Source: Oscillospiraceae bacterium (GTDB lineage Bacteria; Bacillota; Clostridia; Oscillospirales; Acutalibacteraceae). From it: DNA of 64,000 bases. Every line of letters begins with the position of its first letter. The stretch's first letter is position 1. A model generated the notes under the pieces. That model made no database searches and had not been told where the DNA came from. It saw only the letters and a program-made list of their open reading frames with translations. Both the position numbers and the translations under genes were made by a program. The DNA is taken from NCBI GenBank assembly GCA_022483045.1, contig JAKVOA010000001.1:1344501-1408500 (forward strand), written 5' to 3'. Below, piece by piece: positions 51,775-60,772 of this stretch.

Positions 51775-53895
51775 CTATTTTGCCGTGACTCGCACTTGCA
51801 GCGTGCTGCTGCCACATAGAGCACAGCTGCGGTCATCCGGCTGATGCCCGCCCACAGAAAGCTGCCAAACGCCGCGGTCATAAAATTGTCTGCCGTCGCC
51901 GCTAACATTGTAAAAAGACACAGCCGGCACTTCAAAAGAGATGCGGCGTACCTCACCGGCCTTTAGAGAAGTGCGGCAAAACCCACATAGTTTGCGCAGC
52001 GGCGTAAAGGAATCCGCTCCCTCTTTTGAAAGATAAAGTTCTGTTACCTCGTCCGCGTCAAATTTTCCAGTGTTTTGGACGGTGACCTGCAGACAAAGAC
52101 CGGCATCCTTTGTCACTTCCGTATGCTCCAGCTGTAAATCCGTATAGGAAAAGGTGCTGTAAGACAACCCGTAACCAAACGGATACAGCGGCGTGCCACG
52201 ATAATAGCGGTACGTGCGTCCCTGCATGGAGTAGTCTTCATACGCAGGCAGGTCATCGACCCCACGGTAAAACGTCACAGGCAGCCTGCCACTGGGAACT
52301 ACTTCGCCAAAAAGAAGACGTGCCAGTGCTTCACCGCCGTGTGCACCACTGTACCAGACCTGCAGCACTGCGCTGCAGTGTTCCTGCGCATAGGAAAGGT
52401 CGAGTCCACTGCCGCTGTTTACTACAAGCACAACCGGCCTGCCTGTACTGCAGATCGTTTTCAGCAGGTGCTGCTGCGAGGCGGGCAGCTGCAGCGTTTC
52501 GTTGTCCCCCGCTGAAAACGCATTGCCTGCATCGCCCTGCTCCCCCTCAATCGTCGGGTCAAGCCCCAGACACAGCACCACTACATCTGAAGCTTTAGCC
52601 GCAGCAGCGGCTTCACTCAGGCGGTCATCCGGCTGTGCAAGGTCCATAACACGGTCACAGTAAAGGTCGCAGCCCTGTGCATACAGAACACGCGCCTGCC
52701 CCCGGACATAGTCCTGCATTCCACGCAGATTGGTTTCCCATTGAGAGGCAGTGCCACAGTAGTTGCCGCGCAGGACCTCAATGCTGTCTGCATTCGGCCC
52801 AATAACGCCAATGGTTTTCAGTTTGGAAAGATGCAGCGGCAGGATCCCATCGTTTTTCAGCAGAACAGCAGATTTTTCACCTGCCCGCAAAGACAGTTGA
52901 TTATTTTCTTTGGAATCGATTTTTTCAAATGGAATAGAATCATAAGGGCAGTCATCGGCAAACTCACCCAGCGCACAGCGAATTGTAAACAGGTGCTCTG
53001 CGGCTGTTCGAATATCCGCTTCCTTCACCAGTTTGTGTTTATAGGCGTCCATTACACTTCTGTAAGTATCGCCGCAGTTAAGGTCACATCCCATCGGCAG
53101 CGTCATTTGGGTAGTCTCTTCCGGGCCTTTGGTAAGTGGATTATACTGGTAAATATCATGAAGTGCCCACGCATCGCTTACAAAGTACCCTTTGAAGCCC
53201 CACTTTTCGCGCAGCAAACTTTGAATATACGGATGTGCACAGGCGGGCACGCCATTTATGCGATTGTAGGCACCCATAACGCCCGCCACTCCAGCTTTTA
53301 CAGCAGCGTGGAATGCAGGCAAGTAGGTATCGGCCAAGTCATGCAGGCTGACCCGCGAATCAAATCCGTGGCGAGTCGCCTCGGGGCCGCTGTGCGCCGC
53401 AAAGTGTTTTGCACACGCTGCCGCTTTCAGATAAGGGCCGTCGCCCTGCAGACCGGTCACATAAGCGCAGCCCATGCGCGCTGTAAGGAACGGGTCTTCT
53501 CCGTAAGTTTCCTGTCCTCTGCCCCAACGCGGGTCACGAAAAATATTGATATTTGGTGACCAAAAAGTCAGCCCTTTATAGATACCCCGGTCACCGGCAG
53601 CAGACTGAAAATTGTATTTTGCTCTGCCCTCATCTGCCGCAGCGGCAGCCATACCGAAAACAGCCGAGTCGTCAAAGGTCGCCGCCATAGCGACTGCCTG
53701 CGGAAAAACTGTAGCAGTACCCGCGCGTGCCACTCCATGCAGCGCTTCATTCCACCAGTTACAGGCCGGTATGTGCAGGCGCTCAACAGCGGGGGCGTCA
53801 TACCGAAGCTGAGAGGCGGCTTCCTGCAGGGTCATCTGTGCAACAAGCTGATGCGCCTGTGTTTGAAATTCATTCCATCTGTCTTTGTAATTCAT
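51775..53895 (-). CDS. Glycoside hydrolase family 3 (beta-xylosidase/beta-glucosidase-like)
   Basis: 706 residues, no signal peptide, so probably cytoplasmic. It has an N-terminal GH3 barrel (about 20-330) with catalytic nucleophile Asp241 in KGYFVSDAWAL and substrate-binding Lys163-His164, a second alpha/beta domain (about 345-570, with GVIGPNADSIEVLRGNYCG) and a C-terminal fibronectin III-like domain (about 595-690). The NWWNEALHG and NINIFRDPRWGRGQETYGEDP blocks are typical of the bacterial beta-xylosidase branch. It would split short xylo- or gluco-oligosaccharides after uptake. AGGAG precedes ATG 53895. Single gene. Confidence 0.94.
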   Translation of the reverse strand: MNYKDRWNEFQTQAHQLVAQMTLQEAASQLRYDAPAVERLHIPACNWWNEALHGVARAGTATVFPQAVAMAATFDDSAVFGMAAAAADEGRAKYNFQSAAGDRGIYKGLTFWSPNINIFRDPRWGRGQETYGEDPFLTARMGCAYVTGLQGDGPYLKAAACAKHFAAHSGPEATRHGFDSRVSLHDLADTYLPAFHAAVKAGVAGVMGAYNRINGVPACAHPYIQSLLREKWGFKGYFVSDAWALHDIYQYNPLTKGPEETTQMTLPMGCDLNCGDTYRSVMDAYKHKLVKEADIRTAAEHLFTIRCALGEFADDCPYDSIPFEKIDSKENNQLSLRAGEKSAVLLKNDGILPLHLSKLKTIGVIGPNADSIEVLRGNYCGTASQWETNLRGMQDYVRGQARVLYAQGCDLYCDRVMDLAQPDDRLSEAAAAAKASDVVVLCLGLDPTIEGEQGDAGNAFSAGDNETLQLPASQQHLLKTICSTGRPVVLVVNSGSGLDLSYAQEHCSAVLQVWYSGAHGGEALARLLFGEVVPSGRLPVTFYRGVDDLPAYEDYSMQGRTYRYYRGTPLYPFGYGLSYSTFSYTDLQLEHTEVTKDAGLCLQVTVQNTGKFDADEVTELYLSKEGADSFTPLRKLCGFCRTSLKAGEVRRISFEVPAVSFYNVSGDGRQFYDRGVWQLSVGGHQPDDRSCALCGSSTLQVRVTAK

Positions 53896-54124
53896 GATAT
53901 ACTCCTATTGGTATTTCTTGAATGGATTTTGCAGCCCTTTCAATAGCTCCTTTGGTCTTTTTCGGCAGTATACAAGACCCGCAAAAGGAATTAGCTGCCG
54001 ACAAGTACAGCATCATCATACTCAGAAAATACACAAGAAACAACCGTAAAACATCAAATAAATAATATGTGGGCATAAAAAATCCGCACCAAAAGCTTAA
54101 AACAGCTTACAGTGCGGTTTTTTC

Positions 54125-54199
54125 TGGCTGGGCTGGCGGGATTCGGACCCACGCGTGACGGAGTCAAAGTCCGTTGCCTTACCACTTGGCTACAGCCCA
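54125..54199 (-). tRNA. tRNA-Gln (TTG)
   Basis: 75 nt with encoded CCA. Acceptor TGGGCTG/CAGCCCA, anticodon loop CTTTGAC (anticodon TTG), T-arm GGTCCGAATCC. Last of a four-tRNA minus-strand cluster. Confidence 0.95.
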
Positions 54200-54262
54200 A
54201 CAAAATAAAATTTATAAAAATTACGGAGCGTGGAAAACTCCATGCCCCGTAATCTTTTTCTG

Positions 54263-54339
54263 TGGGGTGGAAGATGGGATTCGAACCCACGGTCTCCAGA
54301 GCCACAATCTGGCGCTTTAACCAGCTAAGCTACATCCAC
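54263..54339 (-). tRNA. tRNA-His (GTG)
   Basis: 77 nt with encoded CCA; acceptor GTGGATG, anticodon loop TTGTGGC (anticodon GTG), T-arm GGTTCGAATCC. Confidence 0.95.
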
Positions 54340-54343
54340 CATA

Positions 54344-54420
<77 letters not shown>

Positions 54421-54432
54421 GTATCCCCTTTA

Positions 54433-54506
54433 TGGAGCGAGTGATGGGAATCGAACCCACACTACCAGCTTGGAAGGCTGGAGTTCTACCATTGAACTAC
54501 ACTCGC
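54433..54506 (-). tRNA. tRNA-Gly (TCC)
   Basis: 74 nt with encoded CCA; acceptor GCGAGTG/CACTCGC, anticodon loop CTTCCAA (anticodon TCC), T-arm GGTTCGATTCC. First of the cluster. Confidence 0.95.
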
Positions 54507-54591
54507 AATTAGCAACGGTTAGTAGTATATCATGAGAAACCCTATTTGTCAAGGAAAAAGTCTAAAAATAGAAGTTTGCCCGCATACACCG

Positions 54592-55644
54592 TTATTGAAC
54601 CGCCGTCTGTGCTTCTCTGCGCGGCAGTACCCGCCCCAAAAGCTGCTGCAACGTGCAGTCCTGCAGGCTGCAGGACTGCAAAATGGGAAAGCCAGGGGCT
54701 GAAACAGCTGCGCCGTTCTCGTCAAAGGCCAGCACGCAGTTGTCAGAAGAAATGACACCATCGATAAAGGCAACGTCTGAGTATAAATCAATACAGAAAA
54801 GCGGCTCATTCTGTGCCTGACGCCCGCGCAGCGTATAAACACGCGCCTGGCGGCGAGTTTCCTCTGAGCAGCTGTCAGACGCCGCCAAAAACAGGAACGG
54901 CGTTTTGACCGGCAGAATCTGTGCGGTCAGTTTTTCTTTATAATCTTCTGTTTGAAACGCATCGTCGTACATATACCAGGCAGAGAAAAAGCAGTCGCTG
55001 TTTCTCAGCTTCTTTGCTGTCTCTAAAAAGCGATCATCGCAGTGCAGACACAGCATTGTATTTTTTACATGCAGCAGTTCCTGAATCAGGCTGTCGTCCA
55101 CCTGGGCATTTTCCACAAACAGCACAAATGCACAGTCCGGGTTTTTTTTCAGCAAAGGTGCAAGGTTCATCAGCGCGTAGTTACCTTCACAAAAAAACAT
55201 ATAGCTGAAAATGCCAAGTTTTTGGCCTTGTGCAACTGTGTTCTCCAGCATTTCCGGCGTGCATTTTCCCGCAGGAGACAAATGAAACAGCAGAGTCCAC
55301 GGAATATGGTATCCGGCAGTCTGCTCAAGGGCACGCACTGTCTTTGCACCGACGGTCCAGCTGTTGTAAGCAAGGTTGATACCAAATGTTTTCAGCTGCT
55401 TTTGGTCTGCATTAACCACCAGGTCATGAATCCACTTATAATAGGAACTATTTTCGTTGTGCAGCATTTCACCGAAAATATCAAAAAAGTAGCGCTGGAA
55501 TCTGCCCTTTGCAAAGTTGGTGCCCAAATCCACCAGCTGGCGCACGCTGCGCTTTGGGTCGCGCCCAATGTCCCGAAGTCCTTTATCTACAGCAGCGCTG
55601 ATGAAGGCACGCATCATTGCATCCGATTTCACCTTGCCACCCAC
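54592..55644 (-). CDS. Radical-SAM-like protein lacking the Fe-S cysteines
   Basis: 350 residues that follow the backbone of a Clostridia radical SAM family whose members read IPW-x-ILIDPTSACN-x-x-C-x-x-C, then GIY-x-Y-x-x-GGEP, DCAFL-x-FTNG and LRVKN. Here the equivalents are IPWTLLFHLSPAGKCTPEML, GIFSYMFFCEGNY, DCAFVLFVENAQ and LHVKNTMLCLH. So the CxxxCxxC cluster motif is gone (only one Cys in the area) and GGEP is replaced by CEGN. The frame is intact throughout, so it is a maintained pseudo-enzyme rather than a broken gene. The N-terminal KSDAMMRAFISAAVDKGLRDIG block also matches the family. The start is GTG 55644 or GTG 55632. Function unknown. The homology is from memory of the family. 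Confidence 0.6.
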   Translation of the reverse strand: MGGKVKSDAMMRAFISAAVDKGLRDIGRDPKRSVRQLVDLGTNFAKGRFQRYFFDIFGEMLHNENSSYYKWIHDLVVNADQKQLKTFGINLAYNSWTVGAKTVRALEQTAGYHIPWTLLFHLSPAGKCTPEMLENTVAQGQKLGIFSYMFFCEGNYALMNLAPLLKKNPDCAFVLFVENAQVDDSLIQELLHVKNTMLCLHCDDRFLETAKKLRNSDCFFSAWYMYDDAFQTEDYKEKLTAQILPVKTPFLFLAASDSCSEETRRQARVYTLRGRQAQNEPLFCIDLYSDVAFIDGVISSDNCVLAFDENGAAVSAPGFPILQSCSLQDCTLQQLLGRVLPRREAQTAVQ

Positions 55645-55807
55645 TCCCTTTTACGTATAACTATATGTTATTATAGTCATTTTTGTTTTTCACTAAATAG
55701 ACAAAGCAATTTATCTGTCTAAAAAGCAGACGCTTTTGGGCAGATGTCGCATCTGTACCGCTAACCAGCTCTGCCGGAATTTTTCCGCTGATTTTATGAA
55801 AGAATAT

Positions 55808-55836
55808 TTGTCAAATTATATTTTTTCTGCTATTCT
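55808..55836 (+). promoter_or_regulatory. degV promoter
   Basis: TTGTCA (55808-55813), 17-bp spacer, TATTCT (55831-55836), about 85 bp before the start. Confidence 0.6.
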
Positions 55837-55921
55837 AGTATTGTACTGTTTTTTAGACAGAATAGCAAGCTGTAAGTGAAAGCCGCCCCTCTTTTTGGCG
55901 GATAAAAAGGAGAACCGCTTT

Positions 55922-56815
55922 ATGGAAAATTATTGTCTGCTGACTGACACTACCGCCGAGCTGACCCCGGCGCTAGCGCAGGAACTGGACGTGGAAGTAA
56001 TCCCCATGCCGTTGGTTTTAGACGGAGTTTCCTATCAATTCACTACTTTTGATGACAAATTGAGTGTCTCTGATTTCTATAATCAACTGCGCGCGGGCAA
56101 ATTTGCCCATACTTCCCAGATTAACGAAACAGTTTACCAGGAATTTTTCGAAAAATACCTGAAAAAGGGTATCGACGTACTCTATTTCTGCTTTTCTTCC
56201 GGCATGAGCAACACTTACCACATTGCCTGCCAGTGCATTGAAGAACTGAGAAAAAAATATCCAGAGCGGCGCATTGAATGCCTGGACACCCTGTGTGCCT
56301 CAGTCGGCGAAGGTCTGCTGGTCTTTAGTGCTGCCAAAATGCGGCTGGCCGGCTCTTCTTTGGACGAAGTGCTGCAGTGGGCCACAGACCACCGCGACAG
56401 CGTCTGCCACAGCTTTAAAGTGGACGAGCTGGAACATCTGCGCCGCGGCGGGCGTATTTCCAATACCACGGCTGTCATCGGTTCTGCGCTGCAGATTAAG
56501 CCGATATTGGTCGTAGACCACGAGGGCAAGCTGCAGGTAATTGCAAAAGTGCGCGGCCGCAAGCGTGCGCGCGACTACCTGATGAAAATCATTGAGCGCC
56601 ACCTGCTGCACACTAAGGAAGCTGAAACTGTCTTTATCGGCCACGGCGACTGCCAGGAGGAAGCAGAATCTTTGGCGGAAGACCTGAAAGCAAATCTGCC
56701 AAGCATCAAGCGCATTATCATTGTGCCTTTAGGGCCGATTATCGGCGCACATGTGGGCCCCGGCATGATTGACCTCATTTTTTACGGCGACGACCGCATG
56801 TGCAGTTTAAAGTAA
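55922..56815 (+). CDS. DegV family fatty-acid-binding protein
   Basis: 297 residues, full length for DegV/FakB: LLTDTTAELTPALAQELDVEVIPMPL at the start, KFAHTSQINETVYQEFFEKYLK (the TSQ fatty-acid carboxylate site), FCFSSGMSNTYHIA, and C-terminal GHGDCQEEAE and IGAHVGPGMIDLIF. FakB proteins present exogenous fatty acids to the FakA kinase, which is not in this window. ATG 55922 has AAAAGGAG upstream; a TTG nine codons earlier would hide it. Monocistronic. Confidence 0.93.
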   Translation: MENYCLLTDTTAELTPALAQELDVEVIPMPLVLDGVSYQFTTFDDKLSVSDFYNQLRAGKFAHTSQINETVYQEFFEKYLKKGIDVLYFCFSSGMSNTYHIACQCIEELRKKYPERRIECLDTLCASVGEGLLVFSAAKMRLAGSSLDEVLQWATDHRDSVCHSFKVDELEHLRRGGRISNTTAVIGSALQIKPILVVDHEGKLQVIAKVRGRKRARDYLMKIIERHLLHTKEAETVFIGHGDCQEEAESLAEDLKANLPSIKRIIIVPLGPIIGAHVGPGMIDLIFYGDDRMCSLK

Positions 56816-56852
56816 AAAACGGCTGTCCGTATTTATAAGTCTTGCCGTTTTT
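56815..56852 (+). terminator. degV terminator
   Basis: AAAAACGGC pairs with GCCGTTTTT across a 20-base loop. Confidence 0.7.
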
Positions 56853-56944
56853 GAGAAAATAAATACCGGAATGCGCTATCAATATTCTTAATCTGAAATA
56901 TCTTTACAGCATACGAACTATCTGCACGGACAAAATTGGCGCAG

Positions 56945-56988
56945 CAAAAATCAGGGCCGGCACTTAAATGGGTGCCGGCCCTGATTTT
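56945..56988 (-). terminator. Terminator of the Clp ATPase gene
   Basis: AAAATCAGGGCCGGCAC pairs with GTGCCGGCCCTGATTTT; it works in both directions. Confidence 0.9.
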
Positions 56989-57009
56989 ATGATAATTCTT
57001 TAATCCTCT

Positions 57010-59316
57010 TTAAAGCAAAGTGCACAGCGAAAGTTCGCCATCCTGCACGGTCAGGCTGACCCCGGCAAGACCGGTATCTGCTGTTTCAATCAGAATGCTC
57101 GCTAAACGGTCCTCTACTTTGCGGCGAATCAGGCTGCGCAAATCACGCGCACCGCTCTTGCCGCCGTAGGCATGCTCTGCAAGCCATTCTGTAGCGGCAG
57201 TATCAAAGGTAAAGGTAACGCCTTTTTCTTTCAGTGTGCCCACATACTCGTTGAGCATTAGTGCAGCGATCTTGCTGTAATCTTCCTTAGTCAGCTGATG
57301 GAATACAATAATCTCATCTACACGGCTCAAAAACTCAGGCCGCAGAAAATCAGAAAGCGCTTTCATAGCGCGCTCTTTGCTGACATCCGCTTCATTACGG
57401 TTAAAGCCCAAAGCAGACTCGTGAACGTTGCTGCCGGCGTTGCTGGTCATAATGATAATGGTATTTTCAAAGTTGACATTGCGACCCTGGGCATCGGTAA
57501 TGTGCCCTTCGTCCAAAATTTGCAGCAGGATATTCATAACATCGGGATGCGCTTTTTCAATTTCATCAAACAGCAGCACACTGTAGGGCTGGCGGCGCAC
57601 CTTTTCCGTCACCTGGCCAGCTTCATCATAACCGACATAGCCGGGCGGCGAACCGATAATGCGCGAAACGCTGTACTTTTCCATAAATTCGCTCATATCT
57701 AGGCGAATCAGCGTCTCTGGCTTATCAAACAGCTCTTTGGCAAGCACTTTTGCAAGTTCGGTCTTTCCGACACCGGTGGGCCCCACAAAAATGAAGGAAG
57801 CCGGACGGCGGCGGGGGCTTATCTGGACCCGGCTGCGGCGAATTGCCGCGGAAACAGCCGAAACTGCCTCGTCCTGGCCGATAATTTTCTGTTTTAACGT
57901 ATCCTCAATATGAGAAAGCTTTTTCAGCTCGCTCTCCTGTACACGGCTGGCCGGAATTCCTGTCCACAGTTCAATAACGTGGGCAAGGTCGCCTTCCTCC
58001 ACCGGCGCACCAAGCGCCTGCGGTTTAAGCTCCTCCACCCGCTGCTGTGCACGGGAAATATCTGTGCGCACACGCGCCAATTCCTCAAAATCTGTGTTTT
58101 CGCCTGCGGCGGTCATGTTTTCTTCCTTGACCTGCAGGTCTTTCAGCTGGCGGTTCAGACGGTCGTACTCCGACATAGACTTATTGCGCAACGCAGCGCA
58201 GGCACAGGCCTCGTCCAAAAGGTCAATCGCCTTATCGGGTAGGAAGCGGTCGTTGATATACCGCTCAGAAAGCACCACCGTACGGCGGGCAATCTGGTCA
58301 GAAACTCGCACACGGTGAAAGGTTTCATAGTATCCCTTAATACCGAGAATAATCTGCGTTGCATCCGCAATAGAGGGCTCTTCGATGGTAACCGGCTGAA
58401 AGCGGCGCTCCAGTGCGGCGTCTTTTTCAATATACTTGCGATACTCCGTAAAAGTAGTGGCACCAATTACCTGAATTTCGCCGCGGGAAAGGGCTGGCTT
58501 CATGATATTGGCAGCATTCATACTACCCTCGGCGTCACCAGTGCCCACCAAATTGTGTACCTCATCGATAAACAGAATGATATTGCCGGCCTCACGTACT
58601 TCCTGCAGCAGGCCCTTAATACGGCTCTCGAACTGGCCGCGGAACTGGGTGCCCGCAACCAGTGCGGTTAAATCCAGCAGCATAATTTCTTTGTCCTGCA
58701 GGCGCACCGGCACCTGCCCCTGGGCAATGCGCAAGGCAAGTCCCTCTGCCACGGCGGTCTTGCCCACGCCGGGCTCGCCGATCAGGCAGGGATTGTTTTT
58801 TGTGCGGCGGGAAAGGATCTGCACCACACGGCTGATTTCTTTGTCACGGCCGACAATACGGTCGATCTTTCCCTCTTTTGCGCGCGCGGTCAGGTTGGTG
58901 CAGTAGGTATCCAAATGGCGGCGCTTCTTTTTCTTTGGCTCCGGTTTGCTGCTGTTCGCGGCAGGCGCCTGGCCGCCCTGCGGAGCAGACTGGCTGCCGC
59001 CGCTGTTGGGGTCATAGATATTTTTCAGGAAATTGGCAGGGAACAGCGCAGCACCGCCAGGCTCAAAGCCATCGCTGTCGCCGTCATCTGCATCGTCACT
59101 GTTTTCCTCATTAGAGGCATCCATAAAAGCGTCCAGTTCATTTTCCATCGCTTCCATCTGGTCGCTGGTCAGTCCCATTTTATCCATCAAGTCATTGACC
59201 GGCTTAATGCCCAGTTCTCTGGCGCAGGTGAGACAGTATCCCTGCGGATTACTTCCATCAGCGGAAGACGACAGGAACACAACGGCAGGGCGCTTGTGAC
59301 ATCTGGAGCATAACAT
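57010..59316 (-). CDS. ClpE-like AAA+ unfoldase with N-terminal zinc finger
   Basis: 768 residues. The N-terminal zinc finger has Cys3/Cys6 and Cys28/Cys31 in place of the Clp_N double repeat, then an acidic linker (about 60-90) and a Gln/Pro/Lys linker (about 105-133). AAA1 follows with Walker A GEPGVGKT at about 181-188. A short coiled middle segment (about 375-415) leads to AAA2 with [12 protein letters not shown] and a C-terminal D2-small domain. A zinc-finger N-domain is the hallmark of ClpE; it would feed unfolded substrates to ClpP. No CtsR box is seen upstream. ATG 59316 gives 10-nt spacing to AGAAGTGAT; TTG 59322 is too close. Confidence 0.9.
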   Translation of the reverse strand: MLCSRCHKRPAVVFLSSSADGSNPQGYCLTCARELGIKPVNDLMDKMGLTSDQMEAMENELDAFMDASNEENSDDADDGDSDGFEPGGAALFPANFLKNIYDPNSGGSQSAPQGGQAPAANSSKPEPKKKKRRHLDTYCTNLTARAKEGKIDRIVGRDKEISRVVQILSRRTKNNPCLIGEPGVGKTAVAEGLALRIAQGQVPVRLQDKEIMLLDLTALVAGTQFRGQFESRIKGLLQEVREAGNIILFIDEVHNLVGTGDAEGSMNAANIMKPALSRGEIQVIGATTFTEYRKYIEKDAALERRFQPVTIEEPSIADATQIILGIKGYYETFHRVRVSDQIARRTVVLSERYINDRFLPDKAIDLLDEACACAALRNKSMSEYDRLNRQLKDLQVKEENMTAAGENTDFEELARVRTDISRAQQRVEELKPQALGAPVEEGDLAHVIELWTGIPASRVQESELKKLSHIEDTLKQKIIGQDEAVSAVSAAIRRSRVQISPRRRPASFIFVGPTGVGKTELAKVLAKELFDKPETLIRLDMSEFMEKYSVSRIIGSPPGYVGYDEAGQVTEKVRRQPYSVLLFDEIEKAHPDVMNILLQILDEGHITDAQGRNVNFENTIIIMTSNAGSNVHESALGFNRNEADVSKERAMKALSDFLRPEFLSRVDEIIVFHQLTKEDYSKIAALMLNEYVGTLKEKGVTFTFDTAATEWLAEHAYGGKSGARDLRSLIRRKVEDRLASILIETADTGLAGVSLTVQDGELSLCTLL

Positions 59317-59449
59317 AGGCAAATCACTTCTCTTTTTCTGATTTTCAAAGTTAAAGTCAGGTTTTTTGTACTTTTCCTATTATAGCTTATAATCACAGCG
59401 GAAAGTTAAATAAATTATAAATTCGATGAAATACCCGAAATACGAAAGG

Positions 59450-59475
59450 CCCGGCAGAAACTCCGCCGGGAAAAA
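59450..59475 (-). terminator. Terminator after pgsA
   Basis: CCCGGC/GCCGGG hairpin with T-rich sequence on the minus-strand 3' side, just past the pgsA stop. Confidence 0.6.
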
Positions 59476-59482
59476 TCATGCT

Positions 59483-60088
59483 TTATTTTTTACGGTCCAT
59501 CATTTCTTTTACGTCCAGCTGATCCTCAGGGGCAGTGCTGTTCAGGATACGAAAAAACTCGCGGCCGTACATAATCAGCGCAAAGATCATCATACCCGCA
59601 GTAATCACCAGCAGCGCGACAATCAGCGGGAAAAAGGCTTTGTCCTGATTGATGATATCCACGACCAAAATAACTGCGAACGCAACGTAAAACATAACGG
59701 TTGCCACTTTGCCGTACCACTTGGCGGCACAGGGGCGCTTGGCGTTTTTCAGCAGCACGCCGCCCCCCACAAGCATAATGCCCTCTTTGATGACAAAAAT
59801 GAGCAGCACCGGCAAAAGCACCGGGTGACGGATTGCCAAACTGATAGCCACAAGTCCCTGTATCACTTTATCTGAAATCGGGTCTAAAAGCTGACCAAGT
59901 TCCGTCTGCTGGTGAAAACGACGCGCGATGAAACCGTCCAGTGCATCGGTGAGGCCCGCAATCAGCAGTACAATAATTGCCGGCTTTATCTTGCCGTTCA
60001 GGTAATAGCACATAAACGGAATCACCAGGATAATGCGCAGAACCGTCAGTGTATTTGGCACATTGAAATTCTTGTTTTTACTTGGCAT
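59483..60088 (-). CDS. pgsA: CDP-diacylglycerol-glycerol-3-phosphate 3-phosphatidyltransferase
   Basis: First committed step of phosphatidylglycerol synthesis in the membrane. 201 residues with about five transmembrane helices; the CDP-alcohol phosphotransferase motif DGx2ARx8Gx3Dx3D is complete in LTDALDGFIARRFHQQTELGQLLDPISDK. The C-terminal 30 residues are cytosolic and charged. I prefer ATG 60088 (product starts MPSKNKNFNVPNTLTVLR); ATG 60100 abuts its Shine-Dalgarno GAGAGG. The start overlaps the cvpA end by about 10 bp. Last gene of the ecfA-ecfT-truA-DUF5711-cvpA-pgsA chain. Homologues making other lipids from CDP-DAG exist, but this is the usual PgsA context. Confidence 0.9.
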   Translation of the reverse strand: MPSKNKNFNVPNTLTVLRIILVIPFMCYYLNGKIKPAIIVLLIAGLTDALDGFIARRFHQQTELGQLLDPISDKVIQGLVAISLAIRHPVLLPVLLIFVIKEGIMLVGGGVLLKNAKRPCAAKWYGKVATVMFYVAFAVILVVDIINQDKAFFPLIVALLVITAGMMIFALIMYGREFFRILNSTAPEDQLDVKEMMDRKK

Positions 60089-60701
60089 TCGCTTGAACAT
60101 CCTCTCTCAGAATCTTCTCATAGAACGAATAAACCGGGTTACGCACTTTTTCGGGCAGTTTGTTAATAAAGCCCTGTATGCTCTTTTGGGCTTGAGCACC
60201 CCAGCCCGAAGACTGGGAAGACGCTGAAGCAGACGAGTTCTGCTTCAGCTGCAGCATTGCGGAGCTGCTGAAACTGGAAAGTTGTACTTTGTCGGGAAAT
60301 TGCTCTGCCAGCAGCGGCAGTGAGAGGCGCAGCAGTGCGCACACCAGCATTACCAGCAGTACACCCTTTACTGCGCCCAGCACGCCGCCCAAAATATGGT
60401 TGAGCGCATGCAGGCCCGGCAAACGGCAGACTCTGTCCAGCAGGCGGCACAAAAGCCCCGCTGCCACCATAATTAGCACAAAAGCCAGTATGGTACACAA
60501 AATGTCCCGCATGGATTTGTCCTTTGCGGTCCCTGCCGGCAGTATACTGGAAATCCACTTGCCAAAGCGCGGCGAAAAAATGACCGCGACAATCAGCCCC
60601 ACCAAACCCGCAACGGTAAGTACAGCGCCCTTGCCAGCGCCTTTTACGATACACACGATAAAAATAACCAGCAGAATAATATCTACAATCGTTCCTGCCA
60701 T
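60078..60701 (-). CDS. CvpA family membrane protein
   Basis: 207 residues with four transmembrane helices (about 5-25, 30-50, 68-90 and 106-128), then a Ser/Ala/Gln-rich cytoplasmic or external tail. MAGTIVDIILLVIFIVCIVKGAGKGAVLTVAGLVG and HILGGVLGAVKGVLLVMLVCALL are the CvpA signatures (colicin V production family); envelope homeostasis is the general role. ATG 60701 follows AAAGGAGGTG. It overlaps pgsA, and 71 bp separate it from the DUF5711 gene. Confidence 0.88.
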   Translation of the reverse strand: MAGTIVDIILLVIFIVCIVKGAGKGAVLTVAGLVGLIVAVIFSPRFGKWISSILPAGTAKDKSMRDILCTILAFVLIMVAAGLLCRLLDRVCRLPGLHALNHILGGVLGAVKGVLLVMLVCALLRLSLPLLAEQFPDKVQLSSFSSSAMLQLKQNSSASASSQSSGWGAQAQKSIQGFINKLPEKVRNPVYSFYEKILREDVQANAK

Positions 60702-60772
60702 AGCTGCACCTCCTTTCATTTCCTTTAAGGAGTGTTTATTATACTACAATTCCCAATTTCCCGCAAGACAGC

